Below, piece after piece: positions 9,080 to 18,961 of a stretch of DNA of 64,000 nucleotides. Numbering within the stretch: the stretch's first letter is position 1; every line of letters starts with the position of its first letter. The translations under genes were made by a program, and so were the position numbers. This DNA is from Gordonia neofelifaecis NRRL B-59395 (GTDB lineage: Bacteria > Actinomycetota > Actinomycetes > Mycobacteriales > Mycobacteriaceae), in the NCBI RefSeq assembly GCF_000192435.1, contig NZ_AEUD01000015.1, positions 62,001 through 126,000 of the forward strand, written 5' to 3'. The notes beneath the pieces were generated by a model that did not search any database, was not told where the DNA came from, and was given only the letters and a program-made list of their open reading frames with translations.

Positions 9080-11807
9080 TCGGCCCGGTGTCCGCCAACG
9101 TGGGCACCGGGCCTACGCGTATCTGCGATCCGAGCACGGCGATGCCGTCCGGCGAGGTGAGAATCGGGTCGAGCGTCAGCTCGCGGATCTCCGGAACGTC
9201 GTCGATCAGCGCCGACACCCGCTGAAGCAACTCGACCAGCGCATCCGGCTCGGTGCGGTCCTCGGCCAGGAGCGTCTGCACGCTCGGGTCCTCGACGAGT
9301 TCACGCGCGTCGTACTCGGTCAGCGGCACGGACCGGAAGCTGCGGTCGCCGAGCGCCTCGAAGAGCCTGCCCGACAGCCCGAACGACATCAGCGGGCCGA
9401 ACGACGGACTGTCCGCCACCCGCAGGTACATCCCGACGCCCTTCGGCGCCATCCGCTGCACCTGCAGCGACGTGTCGCCGGTCAGCGCGGTCAGCTCGTT
9501 GAACGCCGTGATCACGGCGGTCGCGTCCGACAGGTCCAGGCGCGCGCCCTCCCGGTCGACGCGGCCCACCCAATCGGGCGACGTCGACTTCACGACCACC
9601 GGGAAGCCCATCTCGCGGGCGGCCGCCGACGCCTCGTGCATCGTCGAGACGTCACGGAACCGCACCACCTCGATGCCGTAATTGCCGAGCACGTACGACC
9701 CCTCACGCGCGGTCAGCACACGGGGCCCGTCGGCCATGGCCTCGCGGACGAAGCTGCGCGCATCCTCCGGACGGGCGTCCGGGATCGGCGCGGGCTGTGC
9801 GTCGGGCCGGGCCCGCCACCGCGCATACCGCCACGCCTGGGCCAGGGCGCTGGCCGCGCGTTCCGGCGTCGGGTAAGACGGGATCGAGCCGCGGACGGGC
9901 ACGCCGTCCGGCCCGGTGCGCGACAGCCCGGGCGGCACGCCCTCGACGGCGAGGAAGGTCGTGACGACGGGTTTGGCGGGCACGTCCCCGCCGTCGGCCG
10001 GCCGCGTGGCCTCCATCAGACCGAATGCGTAGTCGGCGGAGTCGACCGCCACCGGCGGGACGAACACCACGATCACCGCGTCGATCGAGTCGTCGGTCAT
10101 CGCAGCGCCGACTGCACCGGTCAGTTCGTCGTGCGTCACCGCCGGACCGAGGTCCACGATCGACACCACGTCGAGTCCCGACGACCGCGCCGTGTTCGCC
10201 GCCAGCGATGCGATCACCGACGAGTTGCCGAGGATGGCCGTCCGCGGCCCGGCGGGCAACGGCTGATAGGCCAGCACCGTCGCGCAGTCGAAGAGCTCGG
10301 CGATCGTCTCGACCTGGATCACGCCCGCCTGTTCGAGGACCATCTGCGCCACGCGGTCGTCCTGCACCGGACCGGTCCGCTGCGCGTGCACCGGCGACAT
10401 CGCACCGCTGCCCGACTTGATCGCGACGATCGGCTTCCGCGACGCCACCCGTCGAGCGATCCGGCCGAACTTCCGCGGGTTGCCGAAACTCTCCAGGTAG
10501 AGCAGCACCACATCGGTGTCGTCGTCGGTGTCCCAGTACTGCAGCACGTCGTTGCCCGAGACGTCGGCGCGGTTGCCCGCGGAGACGAACGTCGACAGTC
10601 CCAGCTGCCGGTGCGCCGCGGTGTCCAGGATCGCGATGCCGAGGGCGCCGGACTGGCAGAAGAAGCCGACCCGCCCGGGGCCCGGGATACGCGGTGCCAG
10701 CGAGGCGTTCAGCGCGATGTCGTGATGGTTGTTCACCACCCCGAGGGCATTCGGTCCGACCAGCCGCATCCCGTGCGCACGCACCTGCTCGGCCAGTCGC
10801 TTCTCGTTCTCCAGTCCCGCCTCACCGCGCTCGCCGAAGCCGGCGGACACCACGACGAGGGCCCGGACGCCCTTCGCCAGACAGTCGTCGAGCACCTGGT
10901 CGATGCGTTCCGCGGGCACCGCGATGACCGCCAGGTCCACCGGGTCGGGGATGTCGCGGACGGTCGGGTACGACCGGATGCCGCGCACCGACGGCGGTGG
11001 GGTGCGCTCGGGACGACCGGGACGATGTCCGGCGCGGACCGCGGCACCGTCCGGCTCGGGCGCCACACCGGATCCGTTGACCGGGAACACCGGGCCGGTG
11101 AAGCCCGCGGCGAGCACATTGGCGAGCAGGACGTTGCCGACCTTCTTGAAGTCGGTCGACGCACCGATCACCGCGACCGACTGCGGCCGAAGAAGATTCG
11201 CGATGCTCCGCGCCTCGGAGGCGCGCTCGCGGGCGTTGCGCACCACGGTCAGGGCCTCGGTCGGGTCGATCAGGAACTCGACGTGGACGGTGCTGCCGTC
11301 GAAGGCCCGGCTGATCTGATATCCCGCGTCCCGGAACACGGCGACCATGTTCGGGTTCTCGGAGAGCACCTCCGCCTCGAATCGGGTGAAGCCGTTCTCC
11401 GCCGCCGCGCCCGCGAGGTGTTCGAGCAGGATCGGTCCCAGACCGCGGCCCTGATGGTCGTCGGCCACCACGAAGGCGACCTCCGCCGAGGTCGGCTTTC
11501 CATCCGCGGCCAGGCCCTCGTACAGGCCCATCGCGATCACCCGGTCGCCGAGGAACGCCAGCAGCGCGACGCGGTTGCGGTAGTCGACCGTCGTCATCCG
11601 CACCACCTCGCGAGGCGGGAGCGTCGGCGTCGGCCCGAAGTAGCGCATGTACCGGGTGCGTTCGCTCAGCCCGTTGTGGAACTCGACGAGCAGGTCCGCG
11701 TCCGCCGGGACGATCGGCCTGATGTGCACGACGCCGCCGTCCGAGGCCAGCACGTCGGCGGCCCACTGCCGGGGGTACTCGCGCGGCAGGTCGTTCGAGT
11801 CAGTCAC
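9066..11807 (-). CDS. GNAT acetyltransferase fused to NDP-forming acyl-CoA synthetase
   Basis: The 913-residue protein joins an N-terminal GNAT domain (residues 25-190, acetyl-CoA loop HQGRGLG at 118-124) to a CoA-binding domain from about 201 (SVAVIGAS), a succinyl-CoA-ligase flavodoxin domain and a C-terminal ATP-grasp (about 690-900). This is the layout of actinobacterial protein lysine acetyltransferases of the Pat type, which acetylate acyl-CoA synthetases. A basic, proline-rich stretch at about 245-276 interrupts the CoA-binding domain. The GTG start at 11807 follows GGAGGATCCCC and overlaps the acuC stop by 8 bp, so the two are translationally coupled. Whether the ligase half is active is not evident. 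Confidence 0.9.
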   Translation of the reverse strand: MTDSNDLPREYPRQWAADVLASDGGVVHIRPIVPADADLLVEFHNGLSERTRYMRYFGPTPTLPPREVVRMTTVDYRNRVALLAFLGDRVIAMGLYEGLAADGKPTSAEVAFVVADDHQGRGLGPILLEHLAGAAAENGFTRFEAEVLSENPNMVAVFRDAGYQISRAFDGSTVHVEFLIDPTEALTVVRNARERASEARSIANLLRPQSVAVIGASTDFKKVGNVLLANVLAAGFTGPVFPVNGSGVAPEPDGAAVRAGHRPGRPERTPPPSVRGIRSYPTVRDIPDPVDLAVIAVPAERIDQVLDDCLAKGVRALVVVSAGFGERGEAGLENEKRLAEQVRAHGMRLVGPNALGVVNNHHDIALNASLAPRIPGPGRVGFFCQSGALGIAILDTAAHRQLGLSTFVSAGNRADVSGNDVLQYWDTDDDTDVVLLYLESFGNPRKFGRIARRVASRKPIVAIKSGSGAMSPVHAQRTGPVQDDRVAQMVLEQAGVIQVETIAELFDCATVLAYQPLPAGPRTAILGNSSVIASLAANTARSSGLDVVSIVDLGPAVTHDELTGAVGAAMTDDSIDAVIVVFVPPVAVDSADYAFGLMEATRPADGGDVPAKPVVTTFLAVEGVPPGLSRTGPDGVPVRGSIPSYPTPERAASALAQAWRYARWRARPDAQPAPIPDARPEDARSFVREAMADGPRVLTAREGSYVLGNYGIEVVRFRDVSTMHEASAAAREMGFPVVVKSTSPDWVGRVDREGARLDLSDATAVITAFNELTALTGDTSLQVQRMAPKGVGMYLRVADSPSFGPLMSFGLSGRLFEALGDRSFRSVPLTEYDARELVEDPSVQTLLAEDRTEPDALVELLQRVSALIDDVPEIRELTLDPILTSPDGIAVLGSQIRVGPVPTLADTGPRRLG

Positions 11808-13044
11808 GGGGATCCTCCGGGTCCAGGCTGTGCAGCGGGAACACCGCACGGCGGGTGGCGATGATGGCCTTGTCGGTCTGCCGCTGAGCCGATTCCGAGA
11901 CCCCGGGCGGCGGCTGGGCACTGCCGTCGCCGTCCCAGCGGACGAAGTCGGTGACGCCCCCGTCGCCCATGGTGGCCTCCGGCGGGCGCGCGTAGTCGGG
12001 GTGGACGGTCTTGGCCAGGTCCTGCGCACCGGCCAGCCAGTCGTCTCCGATCCTCGTCGACGGGTCGACGTCGCGGTCCAACGCGGCGGCGATCAGATGC
12101 GTCCAGCTCCGCGGCACCACGTTGACGACGCCGTAGCCGCCCCCGCCGACGGCCAGCCAGCGGCCCTCGCAGTGACGATCGGCGAGATCACGCAGCGCGC
12201 GGATCGCGGCGGCATGACCGTCGACGGTCAGCGCCAGGTCGGTGAGCGGGTCGGCCCGATGGCTGTCGACGCCGATCTGCGTCACCAGGATCTGCGGCTT
12301 GAAGGCCTCCACCATCGACGGCACGATCGCGTGGAAGGCGCGCAGCCACAAGCTGTCCGGCAGCCCCGGCATCAGGCCGACGTTGACCGCGGTCCCGGTC
12401 GCGTCGCCCTCCCCGATCTCCGTCGCCCACCCGGTGCCCGGCCACAGGGTGGCCGGGTGCTGATGCAGCGACACGGTCATCACCCGGGGATCGCCGATGA
12501 ACTCCGTCTGCACGCCGTCGCCGTGGTGCGCGTCGACGTCGATGTAGGCGATCCGGTCGTAGCCGTTCTCCAGCAGCCACCGGATCGCGATGGAGCAGTC
12601 GTTGTAGATGCAGAAACCCGCCGCGTGGCCCTTCATGGCGTGGTGCATGCCGCCGCCGATGTTGACCGCGCGCGTCACCCGACCCGAGGTGATGGCCTGC
12701 GCCGCGGCCAGTGATCCGCCGACCAGCATGGACCCGGCGTCGTGCATGCCCTCGAAGATCGGGTTGTCGGCGCTGCCGAGCCCGAACAGCCGCTCCAGCA
12801 CCGGCGCGTTCATCGACGCCGAACCCGAGCTCACCGCCCGGACGGCCTCGATGTATCCCTGCGTGTGCACCGTTCTCAGCACCGAGTCGTCCACCGGCAG
12901 CGGCTCGACGGTCTCGACGTCGTCGAGCACCTGGAGACTGCGTGCCAGCGACATCGTCAGCGCCAGGCGGACCGGACTCATCGGGTGGGTGTACGCCCAC
13001 TTGTAGTCCATGAAGTGCTCACTCCAGATGATCGCCGCGCTCAT
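11800..13044 (-). CDS. acuC: AcuC-type class I histone deacetylase-like protein
   Basis: The 414-residue protein has the HDAC/arginase fold signature. The active-site His pair is H134-H135 (GGGMHHA). Zinc ligands are D171 and H173 (VDAHHGD) and D260 (GVDSHRAD). The catalytic tyrosine lies in GGGGYG (about 298). AcuC deacetylates lysines, classically on acetyl-CoA synthetase. The downstream overlapping gene encodes the matching acetyltransferase fusion, so the pair forms a writer and an eraser of lysine acetylation. It is divergent from ideR, 125 bp away. Confidence 0.93.
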   Translation of the reverse strand: MSAAIIWSEHFMDYKWAYTHPMSPVRLALTMSLARSLQVLDDVETVEPLPVDDSVLRTVHTQGYIEAVRAVSSGSASMNAPVLERLFGLGSADNPIFEGMHDAGSMLVGGSLAAAQAITSGRVTRAVNIGGGMHHAMKGHAAGFCIYNDCSIAIRWLLENGYDRIAYIDVDAHHGDGVQTEFIGDPRVMTVSLHQHPATLWPGTGWATEIGEGDATGTAVNVGLMPGLPDSLWLRAFHAIVPSMVEAFKPQILVTQIGVDSHRADPLTDLALTVDGHAAAIRALRDLADRHCEGRWLAVGGGGYGVVNVVPRSWTHLIAAALDRDVDPSTRIGDDWLAGAQDLAKTVHPDYARPPEATMGDGGVTDFVRWDGDGSAQPPPGVSESAQRQTDKAIIATRRAVFPLHSLDPEDPRD

Positions 13045-13169
13045 CGCCTCGCCTCATTCCGCATCACCCTGTCACGCTATCGGTTTCACGCCACCCGGGC
13101 ACGGCATCGGGTGCCCCGCCCGCAGCGCCTTCCGGGTAGCCTGTATGCAGGCGAAAGGATTGAGGCTTC

Positions 13170-13850
13170 GTGAACGATCTTGTCGATACCACAGAGATGT
13201 ATCTGCGGACGATCTACGACCTTGAGGAGGAGGGGATCATCCCGCTGCGCGCTCGCATCGCCGAGCGCCTCGAACAGAGTGGACCGACGGTCTCACAGAC
13301 GGTGGCCCGGATGGAGCGCGACGGGCTGCTCCGCGTCGCGGGCGACCGCCATCTCGAACTCACCGACAAGGGTCGCAATCTGGCGGTGTCCGTGATGCGC
13401 AAGCATCGCCTGGCCGAACGGCTGCTGGTCGACGTCATCGGGCTGCCCTGGGACGAGGTCCACGACGAGGCCTGCCGCTGGGAGCACGTGATGAGCGAGA
13501 ACGTGGAACGACGCCTGGTCGCGGTCCTCGACAATCCGACGACTTCGCCGTACGGCAACCCGATCCCCGGGCTCGAACAGCTCGGCGTCGAGTTCAGCGC
13601 ACGGGAGGACGAGTCCGTCCGGCTCGTCGACCTGCCCCAGGGCGACAGCACGGTGGTCGTGGCGCGGATGTCCGAGCACGCGCAGGCCGATCCGGAACTG
13701 ATCTCCGAGCTGCGTCAGGCAGGCGTGGTCCCGAACGCTCGCGTGTCGGTGAATGTGACCCCGCGGGCCGTCATCATCACCACTCCCGGACACGAGGGAC
13801 TCACCCTCTCATCGGAGATCTCGCACGCGATCTTCGTGAACAAGAGCTGA
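13170..13850 (+). CDS. ideR: Iron-dependent repressor IdeR/DtxR
   Basis: The 226-residue protein is the iron-activated repressor of siderophore and iron-storage genes. It has a winged HTH (RIAERLEQSGPTVSQTVARM region), a dimerisation/metal domain and a C-terminal SH3-like domain. All DtxR metal ligands are present at canonical positions: Met10, Cys102, Glu105, His106 for the primary site and His79, Glu83, His98 for the ancillary site. It uses a GTG start at 13170 after AAAGGATTGAGG. It sits next to sigB and acuC as in related genera. I saw no IdeR box upstream, so it is probably not autoregulated. Confidence 0.96.
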   Translation: MNDLVDTTEMYLRTIYDLEEEGIIPLRARIAERLEQSGPTVSQTVARMERDGLLRVAGDRHLELTDKGRNLAVSVMRKHRLAERLLVDVIGLPWDEVHDEACRWEHVMSENVERRLVAVLDNPTTSPYGNPIPGLEQLGVEFSAREDESVRLVDLPQGDSTVVVARMSEHAQADPELISELRQAGVVPNARVSVNVTPRAVIITTPGHEGLTLSSEISHAIFVNKS

Positions 13851-13863
13851 TCTCGCCCTCGGA

Positions 13864-14973
13864 TCACCCGGCCGCCTCGAAGAGCGGCGGTGGCAGCCGG
13901 GTGCCGAGCGCTTCGGCGATGTCGTAGGCGAGTTCGGCGAGCCCGCCGAGCTCACGCGGACGCATGCCGTTGGCGAGCGCGGTGTCGAGCAGGTTCGCCA
14001 AGTTGTAGTCGGGGTCGGCATCCTGCGCGACGCGCAGGGCGACTCCGGCGTATGCCCCCTCGCCCGCCATGTAGTGCACGTGGCCGAGCAACGTCGCGGC
14101 CGCGGCCCGCGCGTGTCCGGACAGACGACGGGTCAGTGCCCGCCACAGGTCTTCGGCCGCGCCGCGTCGTGCCGTCAGGGACAGTCCGAGAAGCGCGTCC
14201 CGGACGTGCACCGACACCAGCGCGGCCGCGAGGCGGTTCACCTCGTCGCACGGCAGATCCAGGTCTCCCGCGCCGAAGCGATCGACCGCCGCCAACACGA
14301 TCTCCAGCCCACGAGCGTCCTCGCGACCCGGCTGGTGCCGTACCGGAACCGGGAACTCCGCGTGGCACAGCAGATCTGCGCAGTGTGGGACCGGCGAGAG
14401 CAGCCCCTCCATCTCGGATCGCCGCGACAGGATCCGCCGGCCGGAGTTCACGGCGCGTTCCAGCGCCGTCGGTGACGCATTCGGATCGCTGAGCAGTCCG
14501 CGGTCCGGCACCGAACCCGGGAAGGGATGCGGCGGCGTGCCGGACTGCGGACGCCAGATGGTGTGCCAGTCCGCTCCGGCGACGGCCTCTGCCATCGCGA
14601 ACGCCGCCGACAGACCGCCTGCCGGCCGGAACCCCTTGTGCGCGGCGGCGGCCACCCGCCGATAACGCTGGTCGTCGGGCGGGAACCGGTCGTCGACGAT
14701 CACCGCAACCGTACCGATCGTCCGATAGGAGGCGGCGAGGGCGCCGAGCCGGATGAAGAGCTGGCGCATACCCGCGGAGGGCGCACCGGCCTTCGTCAGA
14801 CAGAGGTCGTGCCGCATGGTCGCGGCCACCGTGCGTTCGCCGCTGAACGCCAGGAGGACGATGGACCGCTCGGGCACGAAGCCGAGGAGTCCGGGGACCG
14901 CGGCGAGCAGCTTGTCGGGGTCGTGGCGTCCGTTGGTCTGGCCACCTGCGGGAATGCTGAGCGAGTTCGTCAT
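13864..14973 (-). CDS. DUF4192 domain-containing protein
   Basis: The 369-residue protein belongs to the actinobacterial DUF4192 family (Rv2712c-like position, next to ideR). It starts with a short leader and then the conserved DKLLAAVPGLLGFVPERSIVLLAF segment, followed by an alanine-rich helical half. No membrane segment or catalytic motif stands out. It is convergent with ideR (13 bp). A 6-bp inverted repeat touches its start codon and there is no ribosome site. Function is unknown. Confidence 0.83.
   Translation of the reverse strand: MTNSLSIPAGGQTNGRHDPDKLLAAVPGLLGFVPERSIVLLAFSGERTVAATMRHDLCLTKAGAPSAGMRQLFIRLGALAASYRTIGTVAVIVDDRFPPDDQRYRRVAAAAHKGFRPAGGLSAAFAMAEAVAGADWHTIWRPQSGTPPHPFPGSVPDRGLLSDPNASPTALERAVNSGRRILSRRSEMEGLLSPVPHCADLLCHAEFPVPVRHQPGREDARGLEIVLAAVDRFGAGDLDLPCDEVNRLAAALVSVHVRDALLGLSLTARRGAAEDLWRALTRRLSGHARAAAATLLGHVHYMAGEGAYAGVALRVAQDADPDYNLANLLDTALANGMRPRELGGLAELAYDIAEALGTRLPPPLFEAAG
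13865..13903. terminator. Possible terminator of ideR inside convergent gene end
   Basis: CACCCGGC and GCCGGGTG form an 8-bp stem, with a second inner GC pairing. It begins 15 bp after the ideR stop and lies in the 3' end of the DUF4192 gene. No T tract follows, so confidence is low. Confidence 0.35.
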
Positions 14974-14989
14974 GGCTCAAGGCTGAGCC
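14974..14989 (-). promoter_or_regulatory. Inverted repeat abutting the DUF4192 start
   Basis: GGCTCA-N4-TGAGCC ends directly at the ATG on the minus strand. In RNA it would form a short hairpin with no ribosome site before the start. It could be an operator or a translation-control hairpin. Confidence 0.35.
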
Positions 14990-15073
14990 GTGGCCGGCCG
15001 GACCGGTAGGCGCCCCGGCCCACTGTTGATGGGGAGCGCGGCGATCCACAATTCCACCAGCGGCGATGCGCGA

Positions 15074-15745
15074 TCAGCCGCCGAAGGCACTCGCGCGGGC
15101 GGCGTCGAACAACGTGCGCGTCGCGGCGAGTTCGTCAGCCCCCAGCGCGGTACCGCCCGGACGCCGGTTCTGGACGTACACGCGGACGTCGCCCTGCTGG
15201 GCGACGAACTCGGTCACCGACGAGCTCGGCGGCTGCGCCGACTGATCCTGCGCCGACGGTGCGGGCCCCATCCGCAGGCGGCGCTCGAGCTGGACCGTGC
15301 CCGCAGACGGATCGGCGGCGTCGACCGTCGTCGCGACGGCGGTGCCCACGGTTCCGCCGAGAGCGAACTCGGTGCACCGGCGGGCCTCGGAGAGGAAGTC
15401 GTCGAAGCTGTCCGTCGCGCGCACGACCATCGCCGTCAAAGTGCCCTGCGCCGGTCCGCCCGGACCGACCCGCACCTGCGCGGTTGCGGTGTCGACCGCC
15501 GCCGGGGTGCAGTCCGCCGGATCGTTGCGGCCACGCATCGGCCGAAAGGTGATGTCCGCGAGAATCCCCGGTACCTGCGCAGATGGCACCGGCTGGCCGG
15601 CTCCGTACGGGAAGTCGGAGCTCGGCACGGCCTTGGACGAGAGGTCGGGGGTCGGCACCGCCTCGCCGGAGACCGAACAGGCCGAGGCGACGGCGGCGAC
15701 CACGATCACAGCCGCCACGGCTTTCACACCAGTAACAAGACGCAC
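15074..15745 (-). CDS. Secreted lipoprotein of unknown family
   Basis: The 223-residue product starts with a signal peptide whose lipobox VASAC places the lipidated cysteine at residue 23. It is thus an exported, membrane-anchored protein. The GTG start at 15745 has GGAG upstream. The mature part has a DPADCTPA motif and one further cysteine (RRCTEF), which may form a disulfide, and a C-terminal GADELAATRTLFD segment. It resembles mycobacterial sensor-like lipoproteins in size and style, but I cannot assign a family. It is divergent from the PAC2 gene. Confidence 0.75.
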   Translation of the reverse strand: MRLVTGVKAVAAVIVVAAVASACSVSGEAVPTPDLSSKAVPSSDFPYGAGQPVPSAQVPGILADITFRPMRGRNDPADCTPAAVDTATAQVRVGPGGPAQGTLTAMVVRATDSFDDFLSEARRCTEFALGGTVGTAVATTVDAADPSAGTVQLERRLRMGPAPSAQDQSAQPPSSSVTEFVAQQGDVRVYVQNRRPGGTALGADELAATRTLFDAARASAFGG

Positions 15746-15860
15746 ATCTCCACTGTGCCATTCGCGGAGGCCCGATCCGGGAATGACCCGCCGCGGGGCC
15801 GTGTTGAACCTGTCGAGTCCCGTACGGGACAATAGAAAGTCATATCCGAAGGGAGAGACC

Positions 15861-16850
15861 ATGGACGAGCGGTCCCAAGACCCCCGCGAGCTCTACGATC
15901 TCGAGTTCCCGGCTCCCGCCGTGTACAGCGCCGACGGCGACGGTCCGGTGTTGATCCACGCCCTCGAGGGCTACGCCGACGCGGGCCACGCGGTCGCACT
16001 GGCTGCGACGCACCTGCGCGAAGCGCTCGAATCCGAGTTGGTGGCGACGTTCAACGCCGACGAGTTGATCGACTACCGCTCCCGCAGGCCGACGATCTCG
16101 TTCAGCGGCGAGAAGTTCGACGGCATCGAGATGCACCAGCTCACCGTCCACGCGGTGCGCGACAACTCGGGCGTGCCGTTCCTGCTGCTCGACGGCCCCG
16201 AGCCGGACCTGCGCTGGGAGCAGTTCACCACGGCGATCAGCGCGCTCGCCGAGCGCTTCAACGTCTCGCAGGTGGTCGGACTCAACTCGATCCCGATGGC
16301 CGTTCCGCACACCCGCCCCGCGTCGATCACCGCGCACGGGAACGACTCGGACTCGATCGGCGACCTCAATCGCTGGGGCAATCCGATGAAGCTGCCCGCG
16401 AGCGTGTCGATGCTGCTCGAGTTGCGGCTGGGCGAGGCCGGATACCGGACCGTCGGCCTGTCGGCCCACGTGCCGCACTACCTCGCGCAGTCGAACTACC
16501 CGGGCGCGTCCGCCGCGCTCCTGGAGGCGATCGGGCAGGCGTCCGGACTGGACCTGCCCGTGACCGCGCTGGAGAACGCCGCCGAGGAGATGCGCGCGCA
16601 GATCGACGGCGAGGTCGCATCGAACGCGGAGGTCGCATCGGTGGTCACCTCGCTGGAGAACCAGTACGACGCCTACATGCGCGCCAAGAACGAACAGGCC
16701 TCGCTGCTGGCGGCCGACCAGGAGATGCCCTCCGGCGACGAACTGGGCGCGGAGTTCGAGAAGTTCCTGGCCGAGCACGCCGCCGAGTTCGACGGTCTCG
16801 GCGAGAACACCGAACCCGACGACGACACCCGAGGACGTGATCTGAGCTGA
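15861..16850 (+). CDS. PAC2 family (proteasome assembly chaperone-like) protein
   Basis: The 329-residue protein belongs to the PAC2 family, here of the Rv2714 type. Conserved segments include LIHALEGYADAGHAVALAA near the N-terminus, DYRSRRPTISF, VVGLNSIPMAVPHTRP, and a helical C-terminus with a coiled-coil look. Actinobacteria have proteasomes, but a chaperone role for this protein is not proven. The ATG follows AAGGGAGAGACC. Its TGA overlaps the apparent CTG start of the helicase gene, so the two are coupled. Confidence 0.88.
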   Translation: MDERSQDPRELYDLEFPAPAVYSADGDGPVLIHALEGYADAGHAVALAATHLREALESELVATFNADELIDYRSRRPTISFSGEKFDGIEMHQLTVHAVRDNSGVPFLLLDGPEPDLRWEQFTTAISALAERFNVSQVVGLNSIPMAVPHTRPASITAHGNDSDSIGDLNRWGNPMKLPASVSMLLELRLGEAGYRTVGLSAHVPHYLAQSNYPGASAALLEAIGQASGLDLPVTALENAAEEMRAQIDGEVASNAEVASVVTSLENQYDAYMRAKNEQASLLAADQEMPSGDELGAEFEKFLAEHAAEFDGLGENTEPDDDTRGRDLS

Positions 16851-18961
16851 CCGCACCGGAGGCCGATCCGAGCGACATCGCTCCCCTGACGCCCACCACC
16901 GACGAGGACCTCGCATTCGAGCGATTCACGACGTGGTGGGCGTCTCGCGGGATCGACCTGTATCCGCACCAGGAGGAGGCCCTCCTCGAGCTGGTCTCGG
17001 GAAGCAACGTCATCCTGGCCACGCCGACCGGCTCCGGCAAGTCGCTCGTCGCGTCCGGCGCGGTGTACTTCGCCCTCGGCCGCGGGCAGCGCGCCTACTA
17101 CACCGCGCCCATCAAAGCGCTGGTCAGTGAGAAGTTCTTCGATCTGTGCAACCAGTTCGGCGCGGAGAACGTCGGGCTGTTGACCGGCGACGCCTCGGTC
17201 AACGCCGATGCTCCCGTCGTCTGTGCCACCGCCGAGATCGTCGCCAACATCGCGCTGCGCGACGGCCCGGAGTCCGATGTCGGCGTGCTCATCGCCGACG
17301 AGTTCCACTACTACGGCGAGTCCGACCGCGGCTGGGCCTGGCAGGTCCCCCTCATCGAGCTGCCGCACACTCAGTTCCTGCTGATGTCGGCGACGCTCGG
17401 CAGCATGGACTTCTTCATCGACGACCTCACGCGACGCACCGGGCGCCCCACCGTTCCGGTGACCGGCGCCGAACGTCCGGTGCCGCTGCAGCACCGGTAC
17501 GCGATGACCCCGATCCACGAGACGATCGAGGAGCTCATCAACGCGGGCCAGGCACCCGTGTACGTCGTGCACTTCACTCAGCAGCAGGCCGTCGAGCGCG
17601 CGCAGGCACTGCTCTCGGCGAAGATCTGCACCAAGGAGGAGAAGGCGGCGATCGCCGAGGCCATCGGCGACTTCCAGTTCCGCACGGGCTTCGGCAACAC
17701 TCTCTCGAAACTGCTGCGTGCCGGGATCGGCGTCCATCACGCGGGCATGCTCCCGCGGTATCGCAGGCTCGTCGAACGGCTCGCGCAGGCCGGCCTGCTG
17801 AAGGTCGTGGCGGGCACGGACACGCTCGGCGTCGGCATCAACGTGCCGATCCGGACCGTGCTGTTCGCCGGTCTCACCAAGTACGACGGGCATCGCGTGC
17901 GACGACTGCGCGCGCGGGAGTTCCATCAGATCGCCGGGCGCGCGGGGCGTGCCGGGTACGACACCGTCGGTTACGTCGTCGCGCAGGCCCCCGAGCACGA
18001 CGTCGACAACGCGCGGGCCGTCGCCAAGGCGGGCGACGACCCGAAGAAGTTGCGAAAAGTGGTGCGCCGCAAGGCCCCCGAAGGCTTCGTCAGCTGGGGC
18101 GAGAAGACCTTCGAGACTCTGATCGACGCACCGGACGAAGAGCTGAAGTCCCATTTCCGGATGACCACCGCGATGCTCATGGAGGTCCTGGAGCGCCCGG
18201 GCGACTGCTTCGCCGCGCTGCGGCATCTGCTGGAGTCGAATCATGAGCCGCGAGCGCGACAGCTCCGGCACATCAAGCACACGATCGCCCTCTACCGCGA
18301 CCTGTGCGAGACGGGGATCGTGACCAAGCTCGATGAGCCGGCCGCCGACGGCAAGCACGTCGAACTGTCCATCGACCTCCCCGAGAACTTCGCACTGACC
18401 AATCCGCTGTCGGCGTTCGCGGTGGCCGCCTTCGAACTGCTCGACACCGACTCGGACACCTACGCGCTCGACGTCATCTCAATCCTCGAGTGCACCCTCG
18501 ACGATCCCCGTCCGATCCTCGTCGCACAGCGCAAACAGGCTCGCGACGCGGCCATCGCCGAGATGAAGGCCGACGGGATCGAGTACGAGGAGCGGATGGA
18601 GCGGCTCGAGGAGATCACCTGGCCGCAGCCGCTGGCCGAGGAGATCGGCTTCGCATACGAGACGTATCGGCGCGGGCACCCGTGGCTGGCGAACACCCCG
18701 CCGTCCCCGAAGTCCGTGCTGCGCTACATGCGCGAACGGTCGATGACCTTCGCCGAACTGGTCTCCGACCTCGGCGTCGCCCGCAGCGAGGGCGTGGTCC
18801 TGCGGTACCTGACGGACTGCTACCGTGCGCTGAACAGCGGGCTGCCGATGTCCGCCGTCACCGACGAGATCGAGGACATCACCGACGAACTCGGCGAGCT
18901 GATCCGCGGCGTCGACTCGAGTCTGATCGACGAGTGGGAGGCCCTCACGTCGCAGGCGTGA
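16847..18961 (+). CDS. DUF3516-containing DEAD/DEAH RNA helicase with CTG start
   Basis: The 704-residue protein is a Ski2-like SF2 helicase. Walker [10 protein letters not shown] is at 58-66, motif II DEFH at 151-154, and SATLGS is motif [17 protein letters not shown] is motif VI. The C-terminal part is the actinobacterial DUF3516 region. The frame is open only from a TGA at 16838. No ATG, GTG or TTG occurs in frame before 17063, which lies after Walker A. The likely start is CTG 16847, inside CTGA at the PAC2 stop, with GAGGA 11 nt upstream. The 3' end overlaps oxyR by 17 bp. Confidence 0.87.
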   Translation: MTAPEADPSDIAPLTPTTDEDLAFERFTTWWASRGIDLYPHQEEALLELVSGSNVILATPTGSGKSLVASGAVYFALGRGQRAYYTAPIKALVSEKFFDLCNQFGAENVGLLTGDASVNADAPVVCATAEIVANIALRDGPESDVGVLIADEFHYYGESDRGWAWQVPLIELPHTQFLLMSATLGSMDFFIDDLTRRTGRPTVPVTGAERPVPLQHRYAMTPIHETIEELINAGQAPVYVVHFTQQQAVERAQALLSAKICTKEEKAAIAEAIGDFQFRTGFGNTLSKLLRAGIGVHHAGMLPRYRRLVERLAQAGLLKVVAGTDTLGVGINVPIRTVLFAGLTKYDGHRVRRLRAREFHQIAGRAGRAGYDTVGYVVAQAPEHDVDNARAVAKAGDDPKKLRKVVRRKAPEGFVSWGEKTFETLIDAPDEELKSHFRMTTAMLMEVLERPGDCFAALRHLLESNHEPRARQLRHIKHTIALYRDLCETGIVTKLDEPAADGKHVELSIDLPENFALTNPLSAFAVAAFELLDTDSDTYALDVISILECTLDDPRPILVAQRKQARDAAIAEMKADGIEYEERMERLEEITWPQPLAEEIGFAYETYRRGHPWLANTPPSPKSVLRYMRERSMTFAELVSDLGVARSEGVVLRYLTDCYRALNSGLPMSAVTDEIEDITDELGELIRGVDSSLIDEWEALTSQA

